Shown here: piece after piece, positions 44,630 to 53,089 of the stretch
How positions within the stretch are numbered: the stretch's first letter is position 1
Layout: each line of letters begins with the position of its first letter
Assembly: GCF_021343995.1 (NCBI RefSeq)
Contig: NZ_JAJTTE010000002.1
Coordinates: 1-64,000, forward strand
Reading direction: 5' to 3'
DNA from: Pseudonocardia terrae
GTDB lineage: Bacteria > Actinomycetota > Actinomycetes > Mycobacteriales > Pseudonocardiaceae
DNA: 64,000 bases
The notes under the pieces: generated by a model
The model's database searches: none
What the model was told of the DNA's origin: nothing
What the model saw: the letters and a program-made list of their open reading frames with translations, nothing else
Program-made: the position numbers and the translations under genes

Positions 44630-45901
44630 GTGCGCCGGCGGATCCTGCTCTCGACCCTGTTCGTCGTCGCGGTGACGGCGCTGGTCCTGGGCGGTCCGCT
44701 GGCGTTCACCACCTGGCGGCTGGTCGACGACTTCACCCGCGCCGAGCTCATCCAGCGGCTCGAGCAGATCGACGACCGGCTCGACGACAAGCTGCCCGGC
44801 GCCCCGCTCGACTCGTCCGCGATCGCGCTCGCGGTGCCGTCCGGCGGAGAGCTCGTGGTCGACGTCCCGGGCATGCCGGCGCAGCGGGTGGGCGCGCTCG
44901 CGAGCCCCGACATCCTGTCCGAGTCGCTGCCGTTCGGGCCGGGCGGCACGATCACGCTCTCCGAGCCGATCTCGGTGATGCGCACCCAACAGGTGCAGGT
45001 GACCGTGATCGTGATCCTCCTGGTGGTGCTGTCCGTGGGCACGGGCGCGGTGGTCGCCACCGTCACCGCCCGGCGTCTGGCCGGGCCCCTGCTCGACGTC
45101 GCCGACCGGGCCGCGCGGCTCGGTGCCGGCGACTTCCGCCGCGCCCCGGACCGGCACGGCATCCCCGAGCTGGACCGGGTGTCCGACGTGCTGGACACCT
45201 CCGCCGGCGCCCTGGCCGACCTCGTGCAGCGCGAGCGCGCTCTGGTCGGCGACGTCTCGCACCAGCTGCGCAGCCGGATCACCGCCCTCACCCTGCGCCT
45301 CGACGAGCTCTCCACCCACCCCGACCCCAGCGCCCGCCGGGAGGCCCTCGCCGCCCTCGAGCAGACCGAGAAGCTCTCCGAGGTGCTCGACGAGCTGCTG
45401 GAGGCCGCCCGCGCCGCGCGTGCCGCGGGGGCCGAGCCGATGGACCTGCGCTCGGGCCTCTCCGAGGTGGCCGACGAGTGGCGGCCCGCGCTCGAGTCCG
45501 CCGGGCGGCGGCTCAAGCTGCGGGTGCCGGACGGGCTGCTCGCCCGCGTCACACCCGCCCGGATCCGCGAGGCGGTGGGTGCGCTGGTCGACAACGCTCT
45601 GCACCACGGCGGCGGCACCGTGACGATCTCGGCGCGCGAGGGCACGAACGCCCTGGTCGTGGAGGTGAGCGACACCGGGGCCGGGATTCCGGAGGAGCTG
45701 GTTCCGCACGTGTTCGACCGGGGGGTCTCCGTGCAGTCGTCGACCGGGCTGGGGCTGGCCCTGGCCCGCGCGCTGGTCGAGGCCGACGGCGGGCGGCTGG
45801 AGCTCTCCCGGGCCCGCCCGCCGACCTTCACGATCTTCCTCCCCGCCGCCCGCGCCGACGACGTCGTCGGCCCGCCCCGCCCCACCGGCACCCCGCGGTA
45901 G
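44630..45901 (+). CDS. sensor histidine kinase
   Basis: 423 residues. A TM helix near 6-28, an extracytoplasmic region of about 95 residues, a second TM helix (about 125-146), a HAMP segment ([22 protein letters not shown]), then HisKA with the phospho-acceptor His in LVGDVSHQLRSRITALTLRL, and HATPase motifs VDNALHHGGGTV, VSDTGAGIP, STGLGLALARALVEADGG. Orthodox kinase partnered with the regulator upstream; ligand unknown. Confidence 0.94.
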   Translation: MRRRILLSTLFVVAVTALVLGGPLAFTTWRLVDDFTRAELIQRLEQIDDRLDDKLPGAPLDSSAIALAVPSGGELVVDVPGMPAQRVGALASPDILSESLPFGPGGTITLSEPISVMRTQQVQVTVIVILLVVLSVGTGAVVATVTARRLAGPLLDVADRAARLGAGDFRRAPDRHGIPELDRVSDVLDTSAGALADLVQRERALVGDVSHQLRSRITALTLRLDELSTHPDPSARREALAALEQTEKLSEVLDELLEAARAARAAGAEPMDLRSGLSEVADEWRPALESAGRRLKLRVPDGLLARVTPARIREAVGALVDNALHHGGGTVTISAREGTNALVVEVSDTGAGIPEELVPHVFDRGVSVQSSTGLGLALARALVEADGGRLELSRARPPTFTIFLPAARADDVVGPPRPTGTPR

Positions 45902-45974
45902 CGCGAGCCGCCGCAGCGGCACGTCCTGGGCCACACCGCCGCTCCCGGCGCCGGGCCACTGAACGCCCGCTCGG

Positions 45975-45980
45975 TACGGT
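45975..45980 (+). promoter_or_regulatory. -10 box for the alpha/beta hydrolase gene
   Basis: TACGGT, 6 nt before ATG 45987; leaderless arrangement. Confidence 0.55.
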
Positions 45981-45986
45981 GCGGGC

Positions 45987-46928
45987 ATGGAGCGGACGGT
46001 CGAGGTGGGCGACGGGGTGCGGCTGCGGGTCACCGAGGAGGGCTCGGGACGGCCGGTGATCCTGGCGCACGGCTTCCCGGAGCTGGCGTACTCCTGGCGG
46101 CACCAGCTCCCGGCGCTCGCGGCCGAGGGCTACCACGCGGTGGCGCCGGACCAGCGTGGGTACGGCGGTTCGTCGCGGCCCGAACGGGTCGAGGACTACG
46201 ACATCCACCGGCTGACCGGCGACCTCGTCGCGCTGCTCGACGACCTCGGCGAGGAGCGCGCCGTGTTCGTGGGGCACGACTGGGGCGCGATGGTCGTGTG
46301 GAACCTCGCGGTGCTGCACCCGGAGCGGGTCGCGGGCGTGTGCGGGATGAGCGTGCCGTTCGTGCCCCGCGCGCAACGGCCGCCGACCGAGATCTGGAGG
46401 GAGAAGCTGGCCGGGAAGTTCTTCTACATCCTGCACTTCCAGCAGCCCGGCGTCGCCGACGCGGAGATGGCGAAGGACCCGGCCCGCACGATGCGGGGCA
46501 TGCTCAGCGGGCTGGTCGCCGGCGACGGGACGAGCCTGATCGGGCCGGACGACGGCCGCGGCGTCGTCGAGCGGCTGCCGCAGCCGGACTCCCTGCCGGG
46601 CTGGCTCACCCGGACGGAGCTCGATCACTACACCGCGGAGTTCGCCCGCACCGGGTTCACCGGCGGGATCAACTGGTACCGCAACTTCGACCGCAACTGG
46701 GAGCGCACCGCCGAGCTCGCGGGGGCGCACGTCACGGCGCCGAGCTTCTTCGTCGCGGGCGCCGCGGACCCCGTGCTGTGGATGACGCCGCCGGACCGGC
46801 AGGCGGAGTACCTCGACGACCTGCGCGGACAGGTACTGGTCGAGGGCGCGGGGCACTGGGTGCAGCAGGAGCGCCCGGCGGAGGTGAACGCCGCACTGCT
46901 GGGCTTCCTGCGCGCGATCGGCTGGTGA
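45987..46928 (+). CDS. alpha/beta hydrolase, epoxide hydrolase-like
   Basis: 313 residues. HGFPELAYSWRHQLPAL is the oxyanion-hole region of the epoxide hydrolase/haloalkane dehalogenase group, VGHDWGAMVVWNLA carries an Asp nucleophile, NWYRNFDRNWE in the cap provides a Tyr, and GAGHWVQQERPAEVN has the catalytic His. This Asp-His set with the cap tyrosine favours an epoxide hydrolase over an esterase. Substrate unknown. No signal peptide. Confidence 0.9.
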   Translation: MERTVEVGDGVRLRVTEEGSGRPVILAHGFPELAYSWRHQLPALAAEGYHAVAPDQRGYGGSSRPERVEDYDIHRLTGDLVALLDDLGEERAVFVGHDWGAMVVWNLAVLHPERVAGVCGMSVPFVPRAQRPPTEIWREKLAGKFFYILHFQQPGVADAEMAKDPARTMRGMLSGLVAGDGTSLIGPDDGRGVVERLPQPDSLPGWLTRTELDHYTAEFARTGFTGGINWYRNFDRNWERTAELAGAHVTAPSFFVAGAADPVLWMTPPDRQAEYLDDLRGQVLVEGAGHWVQQERPAEVNAALLGFLRAIGW

Positions 46929-46934
46929 GCCGGG

Positions 46935-47468
46935 CTACTGACCCAGCTCCTCGATGTGCTCGGGGACGGTGACCTGGCGGCGCACGTTCTCGTCGGGGAA
47001 CACGAACCGGCGGAAGGCCCACCAGCGGAACGCCATGCCGACGAGCGTGCCGAGGATCTGGCCGCTGACGAAGTCCGCGACCTCCTGGACGACCAGCGAC
47101 ACCTCCGGCACCTGCAGGTGGAACAGGTAGCGCGAGGCGGCGAGGGGAGCGGTGTAGACGGCGACGCCGATCCCGCTCACGAGGAAGAACAGCAGCGCCT
47201 CGTGGTGGCGCTCACGCCCGCCGCGGGTCCGGAACGACCACTCGCGGTTCATGACGTAGGACACGATCGTGGCGATGAGGACCGCGAGGATCTTCGCCGT
47301 GATCGGCTTGGTGTCGAGCACGGTGGTCTTCAGCACGAGGAAGACCGCAGTGTCGATCACCCACGTCGCCCCGCCGACGACCGCGAACTTCAACAGTTCC
47401 CGGTACCTGATGGCGATGCCGCGGTAGGGCTCGGGGATGCGCGCCAGCGTCGTCTCGACCAGGGACAC
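46935..47468 (-). CDS. GtrA family membrane protein
   Basis: 177 residues with four TM helices and the GtrA signature [35 protein letters not shown] and [14 protein letters not shown]. GtrA-like proteins are thought to help move lipid-linked sugars across the membrane in cell-wall polysaccharide modification. GTG 47468 is chosen. It diverges from purK, exactly as in mycobacteria (Rv3277/purK). Confidence 0.9.
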   Translation of the reverse strand: MSLVETTLARIPEPYRGIAIRYRELLKFAVVGGATWVIDTAVFLVLKTTVLDTKPITAKILAVLIATIVSYVMNREWSFRTRGGRERHHEALLFFLVSGIGVAVYTAPLAASRYLFHLQVPEVSLVVQEVADFVSGQILGTLVGMAFRWWAFRRFVFPDENVRRQVTVPEHIEELGQ

Positions 47469-47550
47469 TCGATCGATCGTGCCAGAACGCCGCAGCGCAC
47501 CGGCGTCCGGCCCGGCTCCGCCGCGTGTCGGTGGGTAGGCTCCTCCGACC

Positions 47551-48783
47551 GTGAGCACCTCAGCACCGCGCCGGGACTTCCCCGTCGTCGGGATGGTCGG
47601 CGGGGGCCAGCTGGCCCGGATGACGCACCAGGCCGCGATCGGGCTGGGCCAGTCGCTGCGGGTCCTGGCGGTCAAGCCGGACGAGCCCGCGCCCCTGGTC
47701 GCGCCGGACGTCGTGCCCGGTGGGGCGGACGACCTGGGCGCCCTCGAGGCGCTGGCCGTCGGCTGCGACGCGGTGACCTTCGACCACGAGGGCGTGCCGC
47801 AGGAGCACCTGCGGGCGCTCGTCGCGAAGGGCGTGCCGGTCCGGCCGCACCCCGACGCCCTGCTGCACGCGCAGGACAAGCTCGTCATGCGCCGCCGGCT
47901 GTCGGCGATGGGGCTCCCGGTGCCGGCCTTCGCCGAGATCACCGACCCCGAGCAGGTCGACGAGTTCGCGGCCCAGCACGGCTGGCCCGTCGTCCTCAAG
48001 GCCGCCCGCGGCGGGTACGACGGCCGCGGCGTCTGGTTCCTCCGCGCCGCCGACCCGGATCTCGTCCGCGAACTGCTCGCCGCCGGCACCCCGCTGCTGG
48101 CCGAGGAGGCCGTGACGATGCGCCGCGAGCTGGCCGCGCAGGTCGCGCGGTCGCCGTTCGGGCAGGCCGCGGCGTGGCCCGTCGTCGAGACGGTGCAGGA
48201 GGCCGGCCAGTGCGTCGAGGTCCTCGCGCCCGCGCCGGACCTGCCCGAGGAGCGCGCGCTCGAGGCCCAGGCGCTCGCCCTGCGGATCGCGCAGGAGCTC
48301 GACGTGACCGGGCTGCTCGCCGTCGAGCTCTTCGAGACCGACTCCGGGCTGGTGGTCAACGAGCTCGCGATGCGCCCGCACAACTCCGGGCACTGGACGA
48401 TCGAGGGCGCCCGGACCTCGCAGTTCGAGCAGCACCTGCGCGCGGTCCTCGACTACCCGCTGGGGACGACCACGATGACCGCACCGGTCGTCGTCATGGC
48501 CAACGTGCTGGGCGCGGACGTCACGCCGGAGATGAGCGTCGACGAGCGCATCCACCACCTCTTCGCGCGGTTCCCCGACGTCAAGGTCCACCTCTACGGC
48601 AAGGGCGAGCGGCCGCTGCGCAAGGTCGGGCACGTCAACGTCCTGGGCAGCGACCTCGCGGAGACGCGGCGCAAGGCCGTCCTCGCGGCGCACTGGTTGT
48701 CCACCGCGACGTGGGACGACGGCTGGTCGGTGCACGAGGGCACCCCCGCGGAGGTCCCCACCGAGACGGGAGCGCGGCTGTGA
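47551..48783 (+). CDS. purK: 5-(carboxyamino)imidazole ribonucleotide synthase
   Basis: 410 residues, ATP-grasp enzyme converting AIR and bicarbonate to N5-CAIR in purine synthesis. [18 protein letters not shown] at the N-terminus, [20 protein letters not shown] as ATP-grasp loop, [18 protein letters not shown] and a C-terminal domain with [21 protein letters not shown] lies 9 nt before GTG 47551. Overlaps purE by 4 nt. Confidence 0.96.
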   Translation: MSTSAPRRDFPVVGMVGGGQLARMTHQAAIGLGQSLRVLAVKPDEPAPLVAPDVVPGGADDLGALEALAVGCDAVTFDHEGVPQEHLRALVAKGVPVRPHPDALLHAQDKLVMRRRLSAMGLPVPAFAEITDPEQVDEFAAQHGWPVVLKAARGGYDGRGVWFLRAADPDLVRELLAAGTPLLAEEAVTMRRELAAQVARSPFGQAAAWPVVETVQEAGQCVEVLAPAPDLPEERALEAQALALRIAQELDVTGLLAVELFETDSGLVVNELAMRPHNSGHWTIEGARTSQFEQHLRAVLDYPLGTTTMTAPVVVMANVLGADVTPEMSVDERIHHLFARFPDVKVHLYGKGERPLRKVGHVNVLGSDLAETRRKAVLAAHWLSTATWDDGWSVHEGTPAEVPTETGARL

Positions 48784-49286
48784 GCGCACGCGTCGGCGTG
48801 ATCATGGGCAGCGACTCGGACTGGCCGGTGATGGAGGCCGCCGGGGCGGCGCTCGCCGAGTTCGACGTGGCGTACGAGGTCGGCGTGTACTCCGCCCACC
48901 GCACCCCGCAGCGGATGCTCGACTACGCGCGCGACGCCGCGGGCCGCGGGATCCAGGTGATCATCGCCGGGGCGGGCGGGGCGGCCCACCTGCCCGGGAT
49001 GGTCGCCGCCGCGACCCCGCTTCCGGTGATCGGCGTGCCCGTGCCGCTCAAGGTGCTCGACGGCCTGGACTCGCTGCTGTCGATCGTGCAGATGCCGGCC
49101 GGGGTGCCGGTCGCGACCGTCGCCGTGGGCAACGCGCGCAACGCGGGCCTGCTCGCCGTGCGCATCCTCGCCGCGGCCGATCCCGCGCTGCGCGAGCGGA
49201 TGGAGGCCTTCCAGTCCGCGCTCGAGGAGATGGTGCTGCAGAAGGACGCGGCGTTGCGCGACAAGGCGTCCGGGCAGGGGGCCTGA
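48780..49286 (+). CDS. purE: N5-CAIR mutase
   Basis: 168 residues; rearranges N5-CAIR to CAIR, the step after Pur[29 protein letters not shown] with the catalytic His, [16 protein letters not shown] and [15 protein letters not shown] are all standard PurE class I motifs. GTG overlaps the purK stop (GTGA). Confidence 0.97.
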   Translation: MSARVGVIMGSDSDWPVMEAAGAALAEFDVAYEVGVYSAHRTPQRMLDYARDAAGRGIQVIIAGAGGAAHLPGMVAAATPLPVIGVPVPLKVLDGLDSLLSIVQMPAGVPVATVAVGNARNAGLLAVRILAAADPALRERMEAFQSALEEMVLQKDAALRDKASGQGA

Positions 49287-49327
49287 TCACACTCGCCTAA
49301 TTCGTGGCGCGAGCCCGCCCGCGGTCG

Positions 49328-49333
49328 TAGGGT
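49328..49333 (+). promoter_or_regulatory. -10-like box before the micro-ORF
   Basis: TAGGGT, 31 nt before the TTG of the micro-ORF at 49365. No clear -35 at 17 nt; TTCGTG at 49301 is 21 nt away. Suggests a transcript starting near 49340. Confidence 0.4.
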
Positions 49334-49364
49334 GGCGGTACACGAGAAGGGAGGTGGTCCGACG

Positions 49365-49403
49365 TTGATTAGCGACAGGACACGTGAGGTGGCTGCCCGC
49401 TAG
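49365..49403 (+). CDS. candidate leader micro-ORF (12 aa)
   Basis: TTG start, 12 codons ([12 protein letters not shown]), TAG at 49401-49403. The Shine-Dalgarno AAGGGAGGTGG (49347-49357) is among the strongest in the window and is 7 nt from the start. The base composition is visibly less GC-rich than around it. It is followed at once by a series of hairpins (49411-49548). I do not recognise the peptide; the layout is that of a translated leader upstream of structured RNA. Confidence 0.4.
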   Translation: MISDRTREVAAR

Positions 49404-49410
49404 GCACCAA

Positions 49411-49548
49411 CAGGACGTCTTCCTGACGGCCAGTGGAAGCCGGTAGGTGCCGGCGAATCCCAGGCAGTCACCGGTGGTCCCCGGGCCCGAGCCCAGTCCA
49501 GCTCGGCGTGCGCTCCCCGCTCCGACGGGGTGCGGCCCGGGGATCACC
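49411..49548 (+). ncRNA. candidate structured RNA downstream of purE
   Basis: Hairpins in order: CAGGA/TCCTG (49411-49415/49421-49425), GCCGG/CCGGC (49439-49443/49450-49454), then a 15-bp closing stem (49473-49487 with 49534-49548, one G-U) that encloses two more hairpins, CGAGC/GCTCG (49488-49492/49501-49505) and CCCCG/CGGGG (49515-49519/49526-49530). The whole is a multi-branched fold. It lies in the 322-nt gap between purE and the converging TetR gene. The large stem could also act as a terminator for either side. Strand is inferred from the micro-ORF. Confidence 0.45.
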
Positions 49549-49608
49549 CATGTCCGGGGTCGTTCCGGGCGAAGTACGGACCCGTGCGGCCCGCCGGGAG
49601 CACGCCCG

Positions 49609-50286
49609 TCAGGCCCGGCGCTCCAGCGAGCGCGCGGCGCGCTCGAGCCGGCGCGCCACCTGCTCCAGGTCCGGTGCCTGCTCCAGCGGCAGCATGTCCG
49701 CGACCTTGCGGAAGTGGGCCCGGCAGGCCTCGGTGCCCTCGCTGGTCCCGCCGTCCGCCAACCACCGGCGCAGGGCCTGGTTGTGCGCGGCGACGACCGC
49801 CGCGCCCGTCACGGCCGCCCGCAGGTCCCCGTCCTCGACGCCGGCGAGCCGGGCGGCGAGCTCCTTGGTGAACAGCCGCCGGTAGCGGTGCACCATCGCG
49901 GCCTCCCGGTCGCGCAGCGCGGGCACCTCGTGGACCAGCGCGAACCGCTTGCGGGCTGTTCCGGGATCGGACAGGTAGAGGTCGAACACCGTCTCCCCGG
50001 CGCGCAGCACCACCGACAGCAGCGGCTCGGTGGGGTGCGCCGTCGCGAAGACCTCGGCGATCCGGGCGAGGCCGAGCTCGTGGTCGGGGGAGACCGCGTC
50101 CTCCTTGCCCTTGAAGTACCGGAAGAAGGTCCGGCGTCCGACGCCGGCCGAGGCTGCGATGTCGTCGACCGTCGTCTCGTCGTAGCCCTGCGCGGTGAAC
50201 AGGTTCACCGCCGCCGTGACCAGGTCGCGGCGCACCTCGGCACGCCCCTCCGCCGAGCGGCCGCGGCGCGGAGTGACGCTGGACAT
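49609..50286 (-). CDS. TetR family regulator
   Basis: 225 residues. N-terminal HTH AAVNLFTAQGYDETTVDDIA, ASAGVGRRTFFRYFKGKEDA is a textbook TetR helix-turn-helix; the ligand domain is helical (VHEVPALRDREAAMVHRYRR) and resembles mycofactocin- or fatty-acid-linked TetR proteins. It is divergent from the acyl-CoA dehydrogenase gene, whose promoter spacer holds a GGCAC-GGA-GTGCC dyad, so it probably represses that gene. ATG 50286 is supported by TACCCT 7 nt upstream. Confidence 0.92.
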   Translation of the reverse strand: MSSVTPRRGRSAEGRAEVRRDLVTAAVNLFTAQGYDETTVDDIAASAGVGRRTFFRYFKGKEDAVSPDHELGLARIAEVFATAHPTEPLLSVVLRAGETVFDLYLSDPGTARKRFALVHEVPALRDREAAMVHRYRRLFTKELAARLAGVEDGDLRAAVTGAAVVAAHNQALRRWLADGGTSEGTEACRAHFRKVADMLPLEQAPDLEQVARRLERAARSLERRA

Positions 50287-50293
50287 GGCACGG

Positions 50294-50299
50294 AGGGTA
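50294..50299 (-). promoter_or_regulatory. -10 box for the TetR gene
   Basis: TACCCT on the minus strand, 7 nt before ATG 50286. It lies next to an ATGGCACGGAG copy (50285-50295) shared with the operator region. Confidence 0.5.
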
Positions 50300-50308
50300 G
50301 CAGGGACG

Positions 50309-50338
50309 TTGTTGAATGGCACGGAGTGCCGTTAGAGT
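50309..50338 (+). promoter_or_regulatory. acyl-CoA dehydrogenase promoter with operator
   Basis: TTGTTG (50309-50314) and TAGAGT (50333-50338) with an 18-nt spacer form a sigma-70-type promoter. The spacer contains the dyad GGCAC GGA GTGCC (50318-50330). ATGGCACGGAG occurs again at 50285-50295, 31 bp upstream. Confidence 0.6.
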
Positions 50339-50373
50339 GGGGCGCACCCGGACACACCGACGTGGGAGAAGAG

Positions 50374-51531
50374 ATGCTGAACGCCGACTTCGACGCCTAC
50401 CGGCTGAGCGAGGAGCACGAGGCGCTCCGCGACGCCGTGCGTGCGCTCGCCGAGAAGGAGATCGCGCCGCACGCCGCGGAGGTGGACGAGCTGGCGCGCT
50501 TCCCCCACGAGGCCAAGGACGCGCTGGTCAAGGCCGGTTTCCAGGCCGTGCACATCCCCGAGGAGTACGGCGGGCAGGGGGCGGACGAGCTGGCCGCCTG
50601 CATCGTGATCGAGGAGGTCGCGCGGGTCTGCGCGTCGTCGTCGCTCATCCCGGCGGTCAACGGCCTGGGCTCGGTCCCGATCCTGCTCTCGGCGTCGGAC
50701 GACCTGAAGAAGCAGGTCCTGCCGTCGATCGCCTCGGGCGAGGCCATGATCAGCTACGCGCTCTCGGAGCGCGAGGCGGGCTCCGACGCCGCCTCGATGA
50801 GGACCCGCGCCCGCCGCGACGGCGACGACTGGGTCCTCAACGGCACCAAGTGCTGGATCACCAACGCCGGCGAGTCGACCTGGTACACCGTCATGGCCGT
50901 GACCGACCCGGAGAAGACGGCCAACGGCATCTCCGCGTTCGTCGTCCACAAGGACGACCCGGGCTTCGAGGTCGGCCCGAAGGAGCGCAAGCTCGGCATC
51001 GCCGGCTCGCCCACCCGCGAGATCTACTTCCAGGACTGCCGGATCCCCGGCGACCGGCTGATCGGCGCCGAGGGCACGGGCTTCAAGACCGCCCTCGCCA
51101 CGCTCGACCACACCCGCCCGACGATCGGCGCGCAGGCCGTCGGCATCGCGCAGGGCGCGCTCGACCACGCGATCGCGTACGTCAAGGAGCGCAAGCAGTT
51201 CGGCAAGGCGATCGCCGACTTCCAGGGCGTGCAGTTCATGATCGCCGAGATGGCGATGAAGGTGGAGGCCGCGCGCCAGCTCGTCTACGTCGCCACCTCG
51301 CGCGCCGAGCGCGGCGAGAAGAACCTCGGCTTCATCTCCTCGGCGGCGAAGTGCCTCGCCTCGGACACCGCGATGCAGGTGACGACCGACGCGGTGCAGC
51401 TCTTCGGCGGCGCCGGCTTCACCAAGGACTTCCCGGTGGAGCGGATGATGCGCGACGCCAAGATCACGCAGATCTACGAGGGCACCAACCAGGTGCAGCG
51501 CATGGTGATGGCGCGCTCCCTGCTCCGCTGA
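50374..51531 (+). CDS. fadE25: acyl-CoA dehydrogenase (FadE25-like)
   Basis: 385 residues, FAD-dependent acyl-CoA dehydrogenase. YALSEREAGSDAASM and WITNAGESTWYTVMA line the flavin site; ERKQFGKAIADFQGVQFMIA and QLFGGAGFTKDFPVERMMRD are ACAD signatures; the catalytic Glu is in QIYEGTNQVQRMV. First step of beta-oxidation or branched-chain acyl-CoA breakdown. ATG 50374 follows GGGAGAAGAG. Position after purK-purE equals that of fadE25 in mycobacteria. Confidence 0.95.
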   Translation: MLNADFDAYRLSEEHEALRDAVRALAEKEIAPHAAEVDELARFPHEAKDALVKAGFQAVHIPEEYGGQGADELAACIVIEEVARVCASSSLIPAVNGLGSVPILLSASDDLKKQVLPSIASGEAMISYALSEREAGSDAASMRTRARRDGDDWVLNGTKCWITNAGESTWYTVMAVTDPEKTANGISAFVVHKDDPGFEVGPKERKLGIAGSPTREIYFQDCRIPGDRLIGAEGTGFKTALATLDHTRPTIGAQAVGIAQGALDHAIAYVKERKQFGKAIADFQGVQFMIAEMAMKVEAARQLVYVATSRAERGEKNLGFISSAAKCLASDTAMQVTTDAVQLFGGAGFTKDFPVERMMRDAKITQIYEGTNQVQRMVMARSLLR

Positions 51532-51541
51532 CCCGGCGCGC

Positions 51542-51768
51542 TGTGGAACCATAATGCGCGAAACCGGGGCTCCGATGCGCATTATGGTTCCATAGCGTTC
51601 AGGATCCGACGGCGTGAGCGCGTTATAGTTCCATAGTGCTCACAATCCTGCCCCGTGAGCGCGTTATGGTTCCATAGTGCTCAGAATCCGGTGCGCAGAT
51701 ACGCGTTATGGTTCCATAACGCTCGGAAATCGATGTCCTGAGCGCCCTATGGTTCCATAATGCATCAG
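51542..51768. repeat. six phased TATGGTTCCATA dyads
   Basis: Dyad centres at 51547.5 (inverted copy), 51588.5, 51629.5, 51670.5, 51712.5 and 51753.5, that is 41, 41, 41, 42 and 41 bp apart. The core is TTATGGTTCCATA, flanked by GAGCGCG and GTGCTC. Copies 1 and 2 form a perfect 16-bp inverted repeat (51544-51559/51577-51592). Copy 5 is a 9-bp perfect stem around TT (51703-51722). The array fills the gap between fadE25 and the converging ilvA and runs over the ilvA stop codon. The sequence between cores is only 13-15 nt and not conserved. Confidence 0.92.
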
Positions 51769-53024
51769 AGGATGAAGCGGAAGAGTGGGGAGTCCGGCGG
51801 GATCCGCTCGATCTGCGGGGGCGCCGCCTCCATGCGCTCCAGCAGCGGTTCCAGGTCCGCCGGGTCGCCCAGCTCGATCCCGACGAGCGCGGGGCCGGTC
51901 TCCCGGTTGCTGCGCTTGACGTACTCGAAGAGCGTGATGTCGTCGTCGGGCCCGAGGACGTCGTCGAGGAAGCGGCGCAGCGCGCCCGGCTCCTGCGGGA
52001 ACTCCACCAGGAAGTAGTGCTTGCGGCCCTCCCAGACGAGCGCCCGCTCGACGATGTCCGCGTAGCGGCTGACGTCGTTGTTGCCGCCGGAGAGCAGGCA
52101 CACCGTGGTGGAGCCGCGCGGGATGTCCAGCTGGCCCAGCGCCGCCGGGGCGAGCGCGCCCGCGGGCTCGGCGATGATCCCGTCCGTCTGGTACAGCGCG
52201 AGCATCTCGACGCAGATGCGGCCCTCGTCGACGGCGTCGACGGCGATCGCCGCGTCGCGCACGATCGGGAAGGTGGTGTCGCCGACCCGACGCACCGCGG
52301 CGCCGTCGACGAACGGCTCGACCTCCGCCAGCGTCGTCGGCTCGCCCTTCGCCAGGGCCGCCGCCATGCTCGCGGCGCCGGCCGGCTCGACCCCGATCAC
52401 CCGGACGTCCGGGTGTCGTTCGCGCAGGTAGGCGAGGGTTCCGGCGAGCAGTCCGCCGCCGCCGACCGGCACGATGACCTGGTCCGGCGGGTCCGCCAGC
52501 TGGCTCAGCACCTCGCGGGCGACCGTGCCCTGCCCGGCGACGGTGCGGGGATCGTCGAAGGCGGGGACGAGCGTGGCCCCGGTCTGCGCGGCGTCGGCCG
52601 CCGCGGCCGCGGCGGCGTCGTCGTACGTGTTGCCGACGACCACGACCTCCACGACCTTGCCGCCCAGCCGCGCGACCCGGTCCCGCTTCTGCCGCGGCGT
52701 GGTCCGGGGCAGGTAGACGCGGGCGGTGACGTGCAGCCGCGCGCACGCGAACGCGACGCCCTGCGCATGGTTCCCGGCCGACGCGCACACCACCCCGCGC
52801 TCGCGCTCCTCGGGCGACAGCTGCGCGACGAGGTTGTAGGCGCCGCGGATCTTGTAGGAGCGGACCGGTTGCAGGTCCTCGCGCTTGAGCCACACCTCGC
52901 CGCCGACGGCGTCGGACAGCCGTGCCGACAGCTGCAGCGGGCTCGGCCCGATCACCGCGCGCAACCGCCCGGCCGCCGCATCGACGTCGGAGGCGGTCAC
53001 GCTCTGGGCGGGGGCGCTGGTCAT
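51765..53024 (-). CDS. ilvA: threonine ammonia-lyase
   Basis: 419 residues; PLP enzyme making 2-oxobutanoate from threonine for isoleucine synthesis. The PLP lysine is in SYKIRGAYNLVAQL, with CASAGNHAQGVAFACA, VPVGGGGLLAGTL and LLSGGNNDVSRY as further landmarks. The C-terminal ACT-like regulatory domain (KHYFLVEFPQEPGALRRFL) is present, so feedback control by isoleucine is expected. ATG 53024 has TACGGT 6 nt upstream. The 3' end overlaps the last copy of the repeat array. Confidence 0.95.
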   Translation of the reverse strand: MTSAPAQSVTASDVDAAAGRLRAVIGPSPLQLSARLSDAVGGEVWLKREDLQPVRSYKIRGAYNLVAQLSPEERERGVVCASAGNHAQGVAFACARLHVTARVYLPRTTPRQKRDRVARLGGKVVEVVVVGNTYDDAAAAAAADAAQTGATLVPAFDDPRTVAGQGTVAREVLSQLADPPDQVIVPVGGGGLLAGTLAYLRERHPDVRVIGVEPAGAASMAAALAKGEPTTLAEVEPFVDGAAVRRVGDTTFPIVRDAAIAVDAVDEGRICVEMLALYQTDGIIAEPAGALAPAALGQLDIPRGSTTVCLLSGGNNDVSRYADIVERALVWEGRKHYFLVEFPQEPGALRRFLDDVLGPDDDITLFEYVKRSNRETGPALVGIELGDPADLEPLLERMEAAPPQIERIPPDSPLFRFIL

Positions 53025-53030
53025 CACCCC

Positions 53031-53036
53031 ACCGTA
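53031..53036 (-). promoter_or_regulatory. -10 box for ilvA
   Basis: TACGGT on the minus strand, 6 nt before ATG 53024. Confidence 0.55.
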
Positions 53037-53069
53037 GCCAGGCCACCGGCGGGGCTCGCGCCGAGCCCA

Positions 53070-53089
53070 CACCCGCTCACAGGCGGGTG
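53070..53089 (-). terminator. small hairpin at the end of the TIGR03089 gene
   Basis: CACCCGC (53070-53076) and GCGGGTG (53083-53089) form a 7-bp stem with a 6-nt loop that includes the stop codon of the TIGR03089 gene. Confidence 0.5.

Noticed and set aside
49439-49548. Cobalamin or other known riboswitch
   Set aside because: The region has riboswitch-like hairpins but I could match none of the consensus boxes (B12 box, TPP, SAM, glycine, c-di-AMP), and no matching gene follows on that strand.
49447-50373. 309-residue N-terminal extension of the acyl-CoA dehydrogenase
   Set aside because: It is a forward-frame reading through the antisense of the TetR gene; ATG 50374 has a ribosome binding site and gives the family length.
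51542-51768. CRISPR array
   Set aside because: Repeats are imperfect dyads, intervals between cores are 13-15 nt, one copy is inverted and there are no cas genes.
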